Shown here: positions 1 through 7,795 of the stretch, in pieces
Numbering within the stretch: position 1 is the first letter of the stretch
Layout: every line of letters starts with the position of its first letter
Source: Anaerolineae bacterium
Lineage (GTDB): Bacteria; Chloroflexota; Anaerolineae; B4-G1; SLSP01
Assembly: GCA_016927095.1 (NCBI GenBank)
Contig: JAFGNI010000741.1
Coordinates: 1-16,766, forward strand
Length of the DNA stretch: 16,766 nucleotides
Direction of reading: 5' to 3'
Translations under genes and position numbers: made by a program
The notes under the pieces: model-generated
The model's input: only the letters and a program-made list of their open reading frames with translations
The model's database searches: none
Told to the model about the DNA's origin: nothing

Positions 1-1
1 A

Positions 2-358
2 GGTTTCACTCGTAGCGATCATCCGCACGTTGCCTCGCAGCTCTATGCAGCCTATGCCGGCGCGCAAAACGCACGGTCCCTCGCCTCTGTGATTGGTGAG
101 GAGGAACTCAGCGCTGTGGACCAAGCCTATCTGCGATTTGGAGACGGTTTCGAGCGGCGCTTCCTCTTGCAGGGGCGGCATGATGTCCGATCTATTGAGC
201 AAACGCTGGACATTGGGTGGGACGTGCTTTCGGTCTTGCCGCGCAGCGAGCTCACCCGCGTGCGGGAGGAAGAGATTGATGCGCACTACGATCGCCAGAA
301 AGGTGAAGGCGAAAGGGAGCTCTCGCGCACCTCAACCAGACGGGAGCGACGGCGGTGA
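2..358 (+). CDS. atpB: V/A-type ATP synthase subunit B, C-terminal part (5' end outside window)
   Basis: Open from the first base in this frame to a TGA at 356-358, giving 118 codons with no start required, so this is the C-terminal fragment of a longer gene. The translated residues include SQLYAAYAGAQNARSLAS, EEELSAVDQAYLRFGD and SIEQTLDIGWDVLSVLPRSE, the helical C-terminal domain of the B (non-catalytic, regulatory) subunit of V/A-type rotary ATPases. The subunit belongs to the peripheral A3B3 head that couples ATP turnover to H+ or Na+ movement. The nucleotide-site region lies upstream of the window and cannot be judged. The tail after IDAHYD is basic and polar. The stop overlaps the next gene by 4 bp (GTGA), implying translational coupling with subunit D, in the usual bacterial order A-B-D. 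Confidence 0.92.
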   Translation, partial: GFTRSDHPHVASQLYAAYAGAQNARSLASVIGEEELSAVDQAYLRFGDGFERRFLLQGRHDVRSIEQTLDIGWDVLSVLPRSELTRVREEEIDAHYDRQKGEGERELSRTSTRRERRR

Positions 359-999
359 CCAAACGCCGGATGGCTCCGACGCGGAGCAACCTGATGAGCG
401 CCCGTGAGACACTTGACAGAGCGCGCGAAGGGCACGAGATTCTGGATCGCAAGCGCGAGGTGCTTACCTCCGAGCTTGTCCACATAGCGAACGATGCTGT
501 CCAGCTGCAGTCGGAGGTTCAGAAGCTCCTGCAGGCGGCGTATGAGGCGCTGGAGGTTGCGCGGCTCGATATGGGGCGGGAACACTTGGAATGGGCGTCA
601 CTTTCGGTGACGAGCACGATTGAGGTCGATGTTCGGCCCAGCAGTGTGATGGGCGTCGTGATTCCCAGAGTGTCCAGCACCGGCAGACCGCCCGAGAATC
701 CTTACGGCCTGGGTAACACCACGGTGGCGCTAGATGAGGCTGCCGCCCGCTTTCGAGAGGTCGTGGCGCGGATTCCAGAGCTCGCCGAGACTGTGACGAC
801 GGTCTGGCGATTAGCTCGCGAGCTACAGAAGACGCAACGCCGGGTCAACGCCCTCGAGCACGTCTTCATCCCTGACTACGAAGAGATCGTAGACTTCATC
901 GAAACGTCCTTGGAAGAGCGCGAGCGCGAGGAGCTTTTCCGGATGAAGCGTATCAAGGCAGCGCACGGGACAGACCGTGGACGTGATGTTGCATTCTGA
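355..999 (+). CDS. atpD: V/A-type ATP synthase subunit D
   Basis: A 214-residue protein of normal length for subunit D, the central-shaft coiled-coil that rotates inside the A3B3 head. Long amphipathic helices run over residues 12-75 and 130-195. The family hallmark near the C-terminus is clear: RRVNALEHVFIPDYEEIV followed by a Glu/Arg-rich helix ending FRMKRIKA. The start is GTG at 355, inside the stop of the B gene (overlap GTGA). The nearest internal ATG (codon 6) would leave a gap instead, so GTG is preferred. It is the last ATPase gene here, as in many bacterial V-type operons. Confidence 0.93.
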   Translation: MTKRRMAPTRSNLMSARETLDRAREGHEILDRKREVLTSELVHIANDAVQLQSEVQKLLQAAYEALEVARLDMGREHLEWASLSVTSTIEVDVRPSSVMGVVIPRVSSTGRPPENPYGLGNTTVALDEAAARFREVVARIPELAETVTTVWRLARELQKTQRRVNALEHVFIPDYEEIVDFIETSLEEREREELFRMKRIKAAHGTDRGRDVAF

Positions 1000-1014
1000 C
1001 AAATCGAGGGGTAG

Positions 1015-1503
1015 ATGATGGACAATGCCGCTAGCACCCAGGAAGCCGTTAGCCCGGTGGAGCCTCAGACGCCCTTCCGGCGGATATTGGTTCCCGTCGA
1101 CGGCTCTGAGGCCTCCATAGAGGCGAGTCGCACGGCAGTGAGGGTCGCCGCCGTGCACCAACTACCGGTGACGGCGCTGTATGTCGTGGACGATACGATC
1201 GTGACCGAACTCACAGCAGTCTCCGGCCAACCGCAGGGCGCCGTGCGCCGGCAACTGGAGGCCAAGGGTTGGCGTTATCTTGAACACATCGCAGAAATCG
1301 CGAATGAGTGTGGCGTCTCCTGCGAACGGGTGATGCGTCGCGGTATGTCCCACATCCAGATCGCCAACCTCGTGCGCGAGCTGGACATTGACCTGGTGGT
1401 GATCGGCGAGACCCGATTGCCCAATGCGCGCCGGGCCTTCTCGGGTAGCCTCACGGAACGTGTGATTGACTACGTGTCGTGTTCGGTCCTGGTCATCCGA
1501 TAG
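1015..1503 (+). CDS. Universal stress protein (UspA family)
   Basis: A single-domain UspA fold of 162 residues. Strand 1 reads RRILVPVDGS (22-31) with the expected Asp29 of the ATP-binding type, and the C-terminal half ends in a classic Usp tail, GSLTERVIDYVSCSVLVIR. The nucleotide motif G-x2-G-x9-G-S/T is present as G131-x2-R134-x9-G144-S145, so the middle glycine is Arg and ATP binding may be weakened. Two adjacent ATGs (1015 and 1018) follow the purine-rich GAGGGG; either could be used. It sits 15 bp after the ATPase D gene, so it is probably co-transcribed, which suggests linkage of a stress sensor to membrane energetics (inference). A cytoplasmic role is expected. Confidence 0.9.
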   Translation: MMDNAASTQEAVSPVEPQTPFRRILVPVDGSEASIEASRTAVRVAAVHQLPVTALYVVDDTIVTELTAVSGQPQGAVRRQLEAKGWRYLEHIAEIANECGVSCERVMRRGMSHIQIANLVRELDIDLVVIGETRLPNARRAFSGSLTERVIDYVSCSVLVIR

Positions 1504-1678
1504 ATGCCGGGCGGCTGCTGTCGGGGCTTAGTTTCCCTTCTGGCCCCAATTGCGTGATTGAGCGTCGGGGACCGAGTTCCTGATCGCCCCCCCCGCAAGC
1601 TGTCCAGAGGTGTGCTGTTACCGGATGCCGTTCTGGTATACGATAGACCGACATCAGCAACCAGACTTGGGAGGAGCG

Positions 1679-2359
1679 ATGGTTAATTTCGTGGAGCGTG
1701 CTGACAACCGCGTCGCTATCCGGCGTGTGTTGGTCAGCGTCTGGGACAAACGTGGCTTGGAGGACCTGATTCCCGGCCTGCTAGAGATCAACCCCGCCAT
1801 CAAGTTCTACTCGACGGGCGGCACCTACCGCGCGATCGCAGCCATCCTCGGCGAGGCGTCGGCCCAGCAGCACCTCGTCGCGGTCGCAGACTACACTGGG
1901 CAGCCGGAGACCCAGGGGGGACTGGTCAAGACATTGGATTTCAAGATCTACCTGGGCCTGCTGACGGAGACTTACAACGCTGCGCATCAGGCCGACCTGG
2001 CGCGGACCTCCGCCATACCGCTGGACATGGTGATCGTGAACCTCTACCCATTTGGCGCTACGGTGGCTGAGGACGGCGTGACCGTGGAGCAAGCGCGGGC
2101 CAACATCGATATCGGTGGGCCTTGCATGCTGCGGGCCGCGGCCAAAAACTACCTAAGGGTGGTGCCTGTCGTAGATCCTGGGGACTACCCGTCCTTGCTC
2201 GCGGACCTTCGTGCAGGCTCGGGGGCGCTGGATCTGGCAACGCGCTTTGCCTATGCCCGCAAGGCGTTTGCGCATACGGCTGCTTACGATGCTGCCATCA
2301 CAACCTACCTATCGGAGCAGGACCCAGCTCGCGTACCTGAGCTGTACACGTTGACTTAG
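1679..2359 (+). CDS. purH: IMP cyclohydrolase domain protein (N-terminal half of PurH, stand-alone)
   Basis: A 226-residue protein matching only the N-terminal MGS-like IMP cyclohydrolase domain of PurH, which closes FAICAR to IMP. Visible family motifs are FYSTGGT (43-49), DYTGQPE (71-77), VKTLDFK (83-89, normally TLHPK), NLYPF (121-125), NIDIGGP (142-148) and LRAAAKN (151-157). These supply the Lys, Tyr, Asp and Lys residues known to matter in IMP cyclohydrolase. It ends just after KAFAHTAAYDAAITTYL, the stretch that normally links the two PurH domains. The ATG at 1679 has GGGAGGAG just upstream; a longer frame from 1610 lacks such a site and its extra residues look unlike the family. A TATACGAT element at 1637-1644 could be a -10 box. 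The AICAR transformylase gene follows after 21 bp. Confidence 0.88.
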   Translation: MVNFVERADNRVAIRRVLVSVWDKRGLEDLIPGLLEINPAIKFYSTGGTYRAIAAILGEASAQQHLVAVADYTGQPETQGGLVKTLDFKIYLGLLTETYNAAHQADLARTSAIPLDMVIVNLYPFGATVAEDGVTVEQARANIDIGGPCMLRAAAKNYLRVVPVVDPGDYPSLLADLRAGSGALDLATRFAYARKAFAHTAAYDAAITTYLSEQDPARVPELYTLT

Positions 2360-2380
2360 GCACACAACGGAGAGACAACC

Positions 2381-3628
2381 ATGGCAACCGATCTGAAGCA
2401 AGCCTACCGGACAATCCTTGGCGACAACTTCCCGGCGCGGATGGAGATCAGCTTCGTCTTCGACGACCGCCGGTCGACGTTGGTCTATGAGAAGGTCACG
2501 TGGGAGATCGAAGGGGAGCGCAAGGGGTTGCGCTATGGCGAGAATCCCGGGCAGGAAGCCGCGCTGTACAAACTTATCAACGGCAACCTCACGCTGGGTG
2601 AGGTCGCGACCATCGCGCCGGGTCAGTACCTCGTGTCGGATGCTGAGCTGCTGCAGTTTGGGAAGCATCCCGGCAAGATCAACCTGACCGATGCCGACAA
2701 CGCCCTCAATATCCTGCGCTATCTGACCGATCGACCAACGGTGGCCGTAATGAAGCACAACAACCCGTGCGGCGTCGCGATGGGAGAGACGATCGAAGAG
2801 GCTTACGTCAGGGCCGACCTTGCGGATCACACCGCTGCGTTTGGGGGCTGTGTCGGGCTTAACCGCCCGGTCGACAAGGCGACGGCTGAGGCCATCGCCG
2901 AGCGCTATGCCGAGGTCGTGGTCGCGCCTGACTACGAAGAGGGCACCGTCGAGATCCTGGCAAGTCGCAAGAACCTGCGCATCATGCGGATCGGCAACAT
3001 CGCGCGGCTGAACGCCTTCAGCTCGGAGCGTTTCGTGGACTTCAAGAGCCTGATCGATGGGGCGGTTATCGCGCAGCTCTCGTTTCTGTCGACGGTCCAG
3101 AAGCCTGAGGATTTCCTGCCGGCGGAAGTGACCCGCAAGGGCGTGACGTACAAGGTGGATCGGGCGCCTAAGAAGGCGGAGATTGCGGACATGCTGTTTG
3201 GCTGGAAGGTCGAGGCGGGGGTAACCTCGAACTCAGTGTTGTATGCCAAAGACGGTGTCACCGTGGGCATTGGGGCCGGCGAGCAGGACCGCGTGGGTGT
3301 CGCTGTCGTGGCCCGCGATAAGGCCTACCGCAACATGCGCGAGCGCCTGGCCTACACCCAGTACAAGAACGCCTACCGCTTCCTCGAGCCTGACTATCAG
3401 GCCGAGATTGACCGGGAGGTCGAGGCGGCACACGGGGATCTCAGCGGCGCTGTGATGGTCTCTGACGCTTTCTTCCCCTTCCGTGACGGCGTGGATGTCG
3501 GCCTCTCGGAGGGCGTGACGGCGATTGTCCAGCCGGGCGGATCGTTGCGCGACTACGAGGTGATCGAGGCGGTGAACGAGCATGGGGCGACGATGGTCTT
3601 CACGGGCCAGCGGAGCTTCAAGCACTAG
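2381..3628 (+). CDS. purH: AICAR formyltransferase (C-terminal half of PurH, stand-alone)
   Basis: A 415-residue protein corresponding to the AICAR transformylase part of PurH, which transfers a formyl group from 10-formyl-THF to AICAR to give FAICAR. Diagnostic motifs are [13 protein letters not shown] (51-63), the catalytic Lys-His in [11 protein letters not shown] (123-133), [16 protein letters not shown] (150-165) and the C-terminal [13 protein letters not shown] and IVQPGGS blocks with the terminal TGQRSFKH. The first ~45 residues ([15 protein letters not shown]...) are not part of ordinary PurH and may be an added domain-start segment. ATG 2381 has GGAGAGA upstream. With the preceding gene it rebuilds the complete last two steps of de novo purine synthesis as two polypeptides. 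Confidence 0.92.
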   Translation: MATDLKQAYRTILGDNFPARMEISFVFDDRRSTLVYEKVTWEIEGERKGLRYGENPGQEAALYKLINGNLTLGEVATIAPGQYLVSDAELLQFGKHPGKINLTDADNALNILRYLTDRPTVAVMKHNNPCGVAMGETIEEAYVRADLADHTAAFGGCVGLNRPVDKATAEAIAERYAEVVVAPDYEEGTVEILASRKNLRIMRIGNIARLNAFSSERFVDFKSLIDGAVIAQLSFLSTVQKPEDFLPAEVTRKGVTYKVDRAPKKAEIADMLFGWKVEAGVTSNSVLYAKDGVTVGIGAGEQDRVGVAVVARDKAYRNMRERLAYTQYKNAYRFLEPDYQAEIDREVEAAHGDLSGAVMVSDAFFPFRDGVDVGLSEGVTAIVQPGGSLRDYEVIEAVNEHGATMVFTGQRSFKH

Positions 3629-3649
3629 CAGGCTTTCTGGGGAATACGC

Positions 3650-3700
3650 GATGCGGCTGTGCAGCGGTGATCCTCGCCGTTCTGACAGCCGCATCTTGTT
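3650..3700 (+). terminator. Candidate terminator/attenuator stem-loop after the purine genes
   Basis: Perfect 11-bp arms, GATGCGGCTGT at 3650-3660 and ACAGCCGCATC at 3685-3695, are followed at once by TTGTT. The 24-nt loop region can form a smaller internal GC stem. It lies between the transformylase gene and the GHL6 gene, so it may separate the two transcripts. The T run is short, hence moderate confidence. Confidence 0.5.
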
Positions 3701-3717
3701 AACGGGAGGGAGGCGCT

Positions 3718-5904
3718 ATGGCTGAACAACCGTGGTACCGGCGCGTGCTGCGCTGGGGACAGACCAATATCACAGAACTGGATCCGACACGCTATGACAT
3801 CGATTGGTGGCGGAAGCAGTGGCGCCGTACCCGCGTGCAAGGCATCATCATCAACGCCGGGGGGATCGTTGCCTACTACCCGAGCCGGTTTCCGCTGCAG
3901 CACCGCGCCGAGTTTCTGGGCGAGCGCGACCTCTTCGGTGAGATTGCTGCGGCTGCGCGCGACGAGGGACTGGCGGTTGTGGCTAGGATGGACTCGAATC
4001 GCACGTTTGAGCCTTTCTACGATGCCCATCCCAACTGGTTCGCCCGGAAGCAGAACGGCGAGCCGTTTACGACCGGCCCCTTCTATCTGACGTGCGTCAG
4101 CAGCCCTTACTACGAGACCTATCTCCCCGAGGTGCTGCGAGAGATCATCGAGCGGTATGCGCCGGATGGGTTTGCCGACAACAGCTGGAGTGGCCTGCAC
4201 CGAGATCAGATCTGCTACTGTCACAACTGCCGCAGGGCATTTGGCGAGGAGACGGGCCGCGACTTGCCGGCTGCTGTGAATTGGGACGATCCTGCCTATC
4301 GAGCATGGATTAAGTGGAGCTACCGGCGACGTCTGGAGATATGGGATCTGAACAACCGCGTCACCCGGGAGGCCGGGGGGCCAGACTGTCTGTGGATCGG
4401 CATGAACTCAGGCGATGTCCTGGGGCAGAGTCGCAGCTTCCGGGACTACAAGGCTATCTGCGAGCGCTCGGAGCTGGTCTTCCTGGACAACCAGACGCGG
4501 CGGGCGGAGACCGGCTTTCAGGCTAACGGCGACATGGGCAAGCTCATTCACGGCTTGTTGGGTTGGGACAAGTTGGTCCCGGAGTCGATGGCGATGTATC
4601 AAAGCCCGTCACCGACCTTCCGCGTTGCCAGCCGTCCTGTGGCTGAGGCACGCATGTGGATGGTGGAGGGCCTCGCCGGGACGATTCAGCCCTGGTGGCA
4701 CCACATTGGTGCCTATCACGAGGACCGGCGCCAGTACTTTACCGCCCCTCCGGTGCTGCGTTGGCATGCCCGGAACGAGGCTTATATGGTCCACCGGCGG
4801 CCCATCGCGACCGTAGGGGTCGTCTGGTCACAGGAGAATTTGGACTTCTTCGGGCGTGAGGCGCCTGAGGCGCGGGTGATGACCCCGTATTGGGGCGTTG
4901 TCCAGGCCTTGATCCGGGCACGGATCCCCTATGTGCCGGTGCACGCCGATCATATCGTCCGCGATGGTGATACGCTGTCCGCTCTGGTGCTGCCGAACGT
5001 CGGTGCTTTGTCGAATGCGCAGTGCGCGGCGATCCGGCGCTTTGTTGGTAGCGGCGGTGGGCTGATCGCTTCGGGAGAGGCAAGCCGCTATGATCTGGAT
5101 GGCGATCCGCGCCCAGATTACGCCTTGGCTGATCTGTTCGGTGTGCACGCTCGCGGCACGCACCGAGGGGCCCTGGCCCTCTCGGCACCAAACTGGGACG
5201 CCTACGCGCTGCATTCCTACCTGCGGCTTAAGCCGGAGCTAAGGGCTTCGGTGGATGGCCCTACGACGGGCGATGAACCGGTGCCCTCAGGATCACGTTC
5301 TCCGGTGTTGGCGGGGTTTGAGGAGACCGATCTTATGCCCTTCGGCGGACGGCTCGAAGATGTGGATGTGGTCGCGCGGGATGCGGTCGTTCCCCTGACC
5401 TATGTCGAGCCTTTCCCTATCTATCCGCCGGAGACGGCGTGGATGCGGGAACCGGACAGCGGGGATCCGGGTTTGGTGCTCCGGGAGGTTGCCGGGATGG
5501 GACGCGTGGCCTATCTGCCGGCGAGCCTGGATCACGCCTTCGGCAAGACCAACCTGCCGGATCACGGGCATTTGCTGGCGAACCTCGTGCGCTGGGTCGC
5601 GAGGGATCGCATCCCGCTCAACGTCGTAGGTCCCGGTCTGTTGGACTGTCATCTCTACCGCCAGGACGGGCGACTGGTGCTGCATCTGGTGAACCTGTCG
5701 CATCCCGGGACGTGGCGTCCGCCGCTTCACGACCTTATCTCGGTGGGACCGTTCGAGGTAGCGGTAAAGCTGCCACCTGATGTTGCGGGGGAGCGGGTCG
5801 AGTGTCTGGTACGGGAGCAGGCGGTCACCGCCACCGTGGAGGATGGGTGGGTGCGCTTCGATGTGCCGTGGATCACGGATCACGAGGTGGTGGTGGTGAC
5901 GTAG
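3718..5904 (+). CDS. Putative glycoside hydrolase, GHL6 type with GH42-like architecture
   Basis: A 728-residue protein with no signal peptide (MAEQPWYRRVLRWGQTNITE), so probably cytoplasmic. Residues ~10-355 look like the TIM-barrel GHL6 (hypothetical glycosyl hydrolase 6) domain: GIIINAGGIVAYYPS, ARMDSNR (89-95), DGFADNSWSG (150-159). Residues ~362-475 resemble a beta-galactosidase trimerisation (GH42 B) domain with SALVLPNVGALS and GGGLIASGEAS. The end (~640-728) is a beta domain. Cys126 and Cys166-x-Cys168-x2-Cys171 match the spacing of the structural zinc site of GH42 enzymes as I recall it. The GH42 acid/base Glu in the NEYG motif is not present at the corresponding DNSWSG, so GH42 chemistry cannot be assumed. 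Substrate unknown. ATG 3718 is preceded by GGGAGGGAGG. The neighbouring sulfatase and GH38/57-like enzyme suggest a sulfated or decorated glycan pathway. Confidence 0.72.
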   Translation: MAEQPWYRRVLRWGQTNITELDPTRYDIDWWRKQWRRTRVQGIIINAGGIVAYYPSRFPLQHRAEFLGERDLFGEIAAAARDEGLAVVARMDSNRTFEPFYDAHPNWFARKQNGEPFTTGPFYLTCVSSPYYETYLPEVLREIIERYAPDGFADNSWSGLHRDQICYCHNCRRAFGEETGRDLPAAVNWDDPAYRAWIKWSYRRRLEIWDLNNRVTREAGGPDCLWIGMNSGDVLGQSRSFRDYKAICERSELVFLDNQTRRAETGFQANGDMGKLIHGLLGWDKLVPESMAMYQSPSPTFRVASRPVAEARMWMVEGLAGTIQPWWHHIGAYHEDRRQYFTAPPVLRWHARNEAYMVHRRPIATVGVVWSQENLDFFGREAPEARVMTPYWGVVQALIRARIPYVPVHADHIVRDGDTLSALVLPNVGALSNAQCAAIRRFVGSGGGLIASGEASRYDLDGDPRPDYALADLFGVHARGTHRGALALSAPNWDAYALHSYLRLKPELRASVDGPTTGDEPVPSGSRSPVLAGFEETDLMPFGGRLEDVDVVARDAVVPLTYVEPFPIYPPETAWMREPDSGDPGLVLREVAGMGRVAYLPASLDHAFGKTNLPDHGHLLANLVRWVARDRIPLNVVGPGLLDCHLYRQDGRLVLHLVNLSHPGTWRPPLHDLISVGPFEVAVKLPPDVAGERVECLVREQAVTATVEDGWVRFDVPWITDHEVVVVT

Positions 5905-5930
5905 GGCGAAGCGTCGTCTTCGCCCTTTCT
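5904..5930 (+). terminator. Rho-independent terminator of the GHL6 gene
   Basis: An 8-bp perfect stem, GGGCGAAG (5904-5911) and CTTCGCCC (5918-5925), with a 6-nt loop and then TTTCT. The stem starts within the stop codon of the gene it terminates. Confidence 0.82.
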
Positions 5931-6305
5931 GCAGTCCGGGTGAGGCGCTGCACTGGCTGGAGCAAGACGGTGCGTAGGTGCACCCGGGTTCGGCCTACAC
6001 CGAGTGCGCAGGATTTCCGCTGGTCAGGATGACAGCATCCCTTCGACAATGTCTAGCTGCGATTGCCCTGAGGGGGGCAGCACGCGCGGGGCCGAAGACG
6101 ACGTTACCTATCACCACAGGGCCTGTCAAGATAGGGCAATCGCCGTTGGGAAGGGCACCCACAAGGGGTGCCCCTACGGATGGTCGGGGTAGGGGCAGGG
6201 CTTGTCCCTGCCCTGAGGCAGCAGGCACAGGGCCCGGTGCGGATGGCCAACTGCGATTGCCTTGTCTGTCAACATCACAGGGCCTGTCAACACCACAGGG
6301 CCGAC
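5931..6305. repeat. Non-coding convergent gap with a cluster of short repeats and hairpins
   Basis: No credible gene in this 375-bp gap between two convergent genes. From ~6057 it is packed with repeats. CACAGGGCC occurs four times (6115, 6226, 6276, 6294), extended to CACAGGGCCTGTCAA at 6115-6129 and 6276-6290. CTGCGATTGCC occurs at 6057-6067 and 6251-6261, with the inverse GGGCAATCGC at 6134-6143. Two GC-rich hairpins follow each other: GGGCACCC/GGGTGCCC (6153-6160/6166-6173) and GGGCAGGG/CCCTGCCC (6193-6200/6206-6213), each with a 5-nt loop. This resembles a dispersed intergenic repeat unit of the REP or small non-autonomous element kind. It may also help end transcription of the sulfatase gene arriving on the minus strand. 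Confidence 0.65.
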
Positions 6306-7706
6306 CTAGGAAGTATACCCCTCCCAGAAGTCGGCGCCTTGGCCGGGCTGGTTGTCGTCGAGCTCGCGCTGCCAGCGACGGAGGGCCTGGCGCAGTTCGT
6401 CCAGTTTGGGTTGGCAGCGGGGTTCGCCTGCCAGGTTGTTGAGCTCCCAGGGATCCTCGGCCAGGTCGAAGAGCTGGGTGGTGCGTTCCCCGTTGACGAC
6501 GTACTCAATCAGCTTGTAGCGGCGATCCTGGACGGCGCGTTGGCAGCCGCGATAGGCGAAGTGCAGGTTGTCGCGAACCATCACGTCCGGATCGCGAAGT
6601 GCCGGTGCGAGGCTCTCTCCCTCGACTGAGGCCGGTACCGGCACGCCGATCAGGTCACACAGGGTGGGGTAGATGTCCAGTAGGTAGGTGTAGGCTTCGC
6701 GGGTTTCGTTGGCCGGGATGCCTGGGCCAGCCATCAGCAGCGGCACGTGCAGGCTGTGGTCGTACATGCTCTGCTTGCCCATCAGGCCATGCCGGCCAAT
6801 GGCCAGGCCGTTGTCCCCCGCTAGGACGATGATCGTATTGTCACGCAGGCCGCGGGCCTCCAAGGTATCCAGGATCCGGCCGATTTGTGCGTCGAGGTGT
6901 GAGATCATAGCGTAGTATTCCGCGTTGTGGCGCCGGATCTCCTCCTCGGTGCGGGGGAAGCCGGCCAGCAATTCGTCGCGCACGACCAGTTCACCGTTGT
7001 CGAAAGGATGTCGGGGCATGAAGCTGGGCGGCAGCTCGACGTCCTCCGGCGGGTACATCTCCAGGTACTCGCGCGGCATTGTCCGGGGATCGTGGGGCGC
7101 CATGAAGGCAACATACCCAAAGAAGGGCGCATCTCCGCTGTAGGCCTCCAGAAACTCGATGATTGCGTCGGCGAAGAGCTCGCTCGAGTGTTTGCCGAAG
7201 GTGATGTGGTCGACGTGGCGGGAGCTGACCTGATTGCTGCCGAAGGCATTCCGTACGACGGGGTGGACGCTGTCATAGGCACCGGTGGGGTCGAAGTCAC
7301 ACGCGGGGACGTTCCAGTGATCGTCCATACCACCGAAGAAGATCTCGGCGCCCTGGGTAAAGCTGCGGGCGTAGGCGTCTGGGCCATTGTGCCATTTTCC
7401 GGTGCCGAAGGTCTCGTAGCCGGCAGCCTGCAGCGCCTCGCCGAGCATCGTGTGAGCCCGTGGAATGTCCTGTCCTTGACGGTCCAGGTGGTAGAGGGTG
7501 CGGCCGGTCATTAGCATCGCCCGGCTGGGCATGCAGACTGCGCCAGACGATCCACCCATGATATAGGCGTTGAGGAACGTTGTCCCATCCCCAACTAGCC
7601 GGTCGATGTTGGGTGTGTTGACGGGATACCCCAGCGCACTGATGGTGTCGAAGCGCTGGTCATCGGTGAAGAGCAACAGGATGTTTGGTTTGGTGTCTGC
7701 GGACAT
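6306..7706 (-). CDS. Sulfatase, formylglycine-dependent type I
   Basis: A 466-residue protein of the alkaline-phosphatase-fold sulfatase family, which hydrolyses sulfate esters. The start NILLLFTDDQRFD (8-20) carries the paired Asp (15, 16) for the Ca site. C58-M-P-S-R62 is the signature in which Cys is converted to formylglycine. Further family residues are GKWH (103-106), PHDP (204-207), DNG (298-300) and the Lys of GKQSMYDHSLHVP (310-322). The C-terminal LFDLAEDPWELNNLA (412-426) is the usual sulfatase end block. No signal peptide is visible, so a cytoplasmic location is likely, unlike many polysaccharide sulfatases. ATG 7706 is preceded on the minus strand by CAGGAG. It lies 89 bp downstream of, and in the same direction as, the GH38/57-like gene, so they probably form one transcript. 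The substrate is not predictable from sequence. Confidence 0.9.
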   Translation of the reverse strand: MSADTKPNILLLFTDDQRFDTISALGYPVNTPNIDRLVGDGTTFLNAYIMGGSSGAVCMPSRAMLMTGRTLYHLDRQGQDIPRAHTMLGEALQAAGYETFGTGKWHNGPDAYARSFTQGAEIFFGGMDDHWNVPACDFDPTGAYDSVHPVVRNAFGSNQVSSRHVDHITFGKHSSELFADAIIEFLEAYSGDAPFFGYVAFMAPHDPRTMPREYLEMYPPEDVELPPSFMPRHPFDNGELVVRDELLAGFPRTEEEIRRHNAEYYAMISHLDAQIGRILDTLEARGLRDNTIIVLAGDNGLAIGRHGLMGKQSMYDHSLHVPLLMAGPGIPANETREAYTYLLDIYPTLCDLIGVPVPASVEGESLAPALRDPDVMVRDNLHFAYRGCQRAVQDRRYKLIEYVVNGERTTQLFDLAEDPWELNNLAGEPRCQPKLDELRQALRRWQRELDDNQPGQGADFWEGYTS

Positions 7707-7795
7707 AGCTATGGACTCCTGACTAGATCATGTTTCAGAGGACACTGACGGTTGTACCGATCCTGCCTGGCTGTTTGGTGCCGGGCGGGCTCGCT

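Noticed and set aside
1524..1550. Possible terminator GGGGC...GCCCC after the stress protein gene
   Set aside because: Only 5 bp of stem, a 15-nt loop and no T run.
6057..6302. CRISPR-like repeat array
   Set aside because: Repeats are short, irregularly spaced, partly inverted and lack uniform spacers; no cas genes.
5978..6442. Possible small gene in the gap after the GHL6 terminator
   Set aside because: Arg/Pro/Gly-rich translation of GC repeats, overlapping the sulfatase end; no start context.
6168..6629. Plus-strand open frame (153 codons) crossing the repeat cluster into the sulfatase
   Set aside because: It runs through hairpin repeats and the antisense of sulfatase codons, with no ribosome site or homology.
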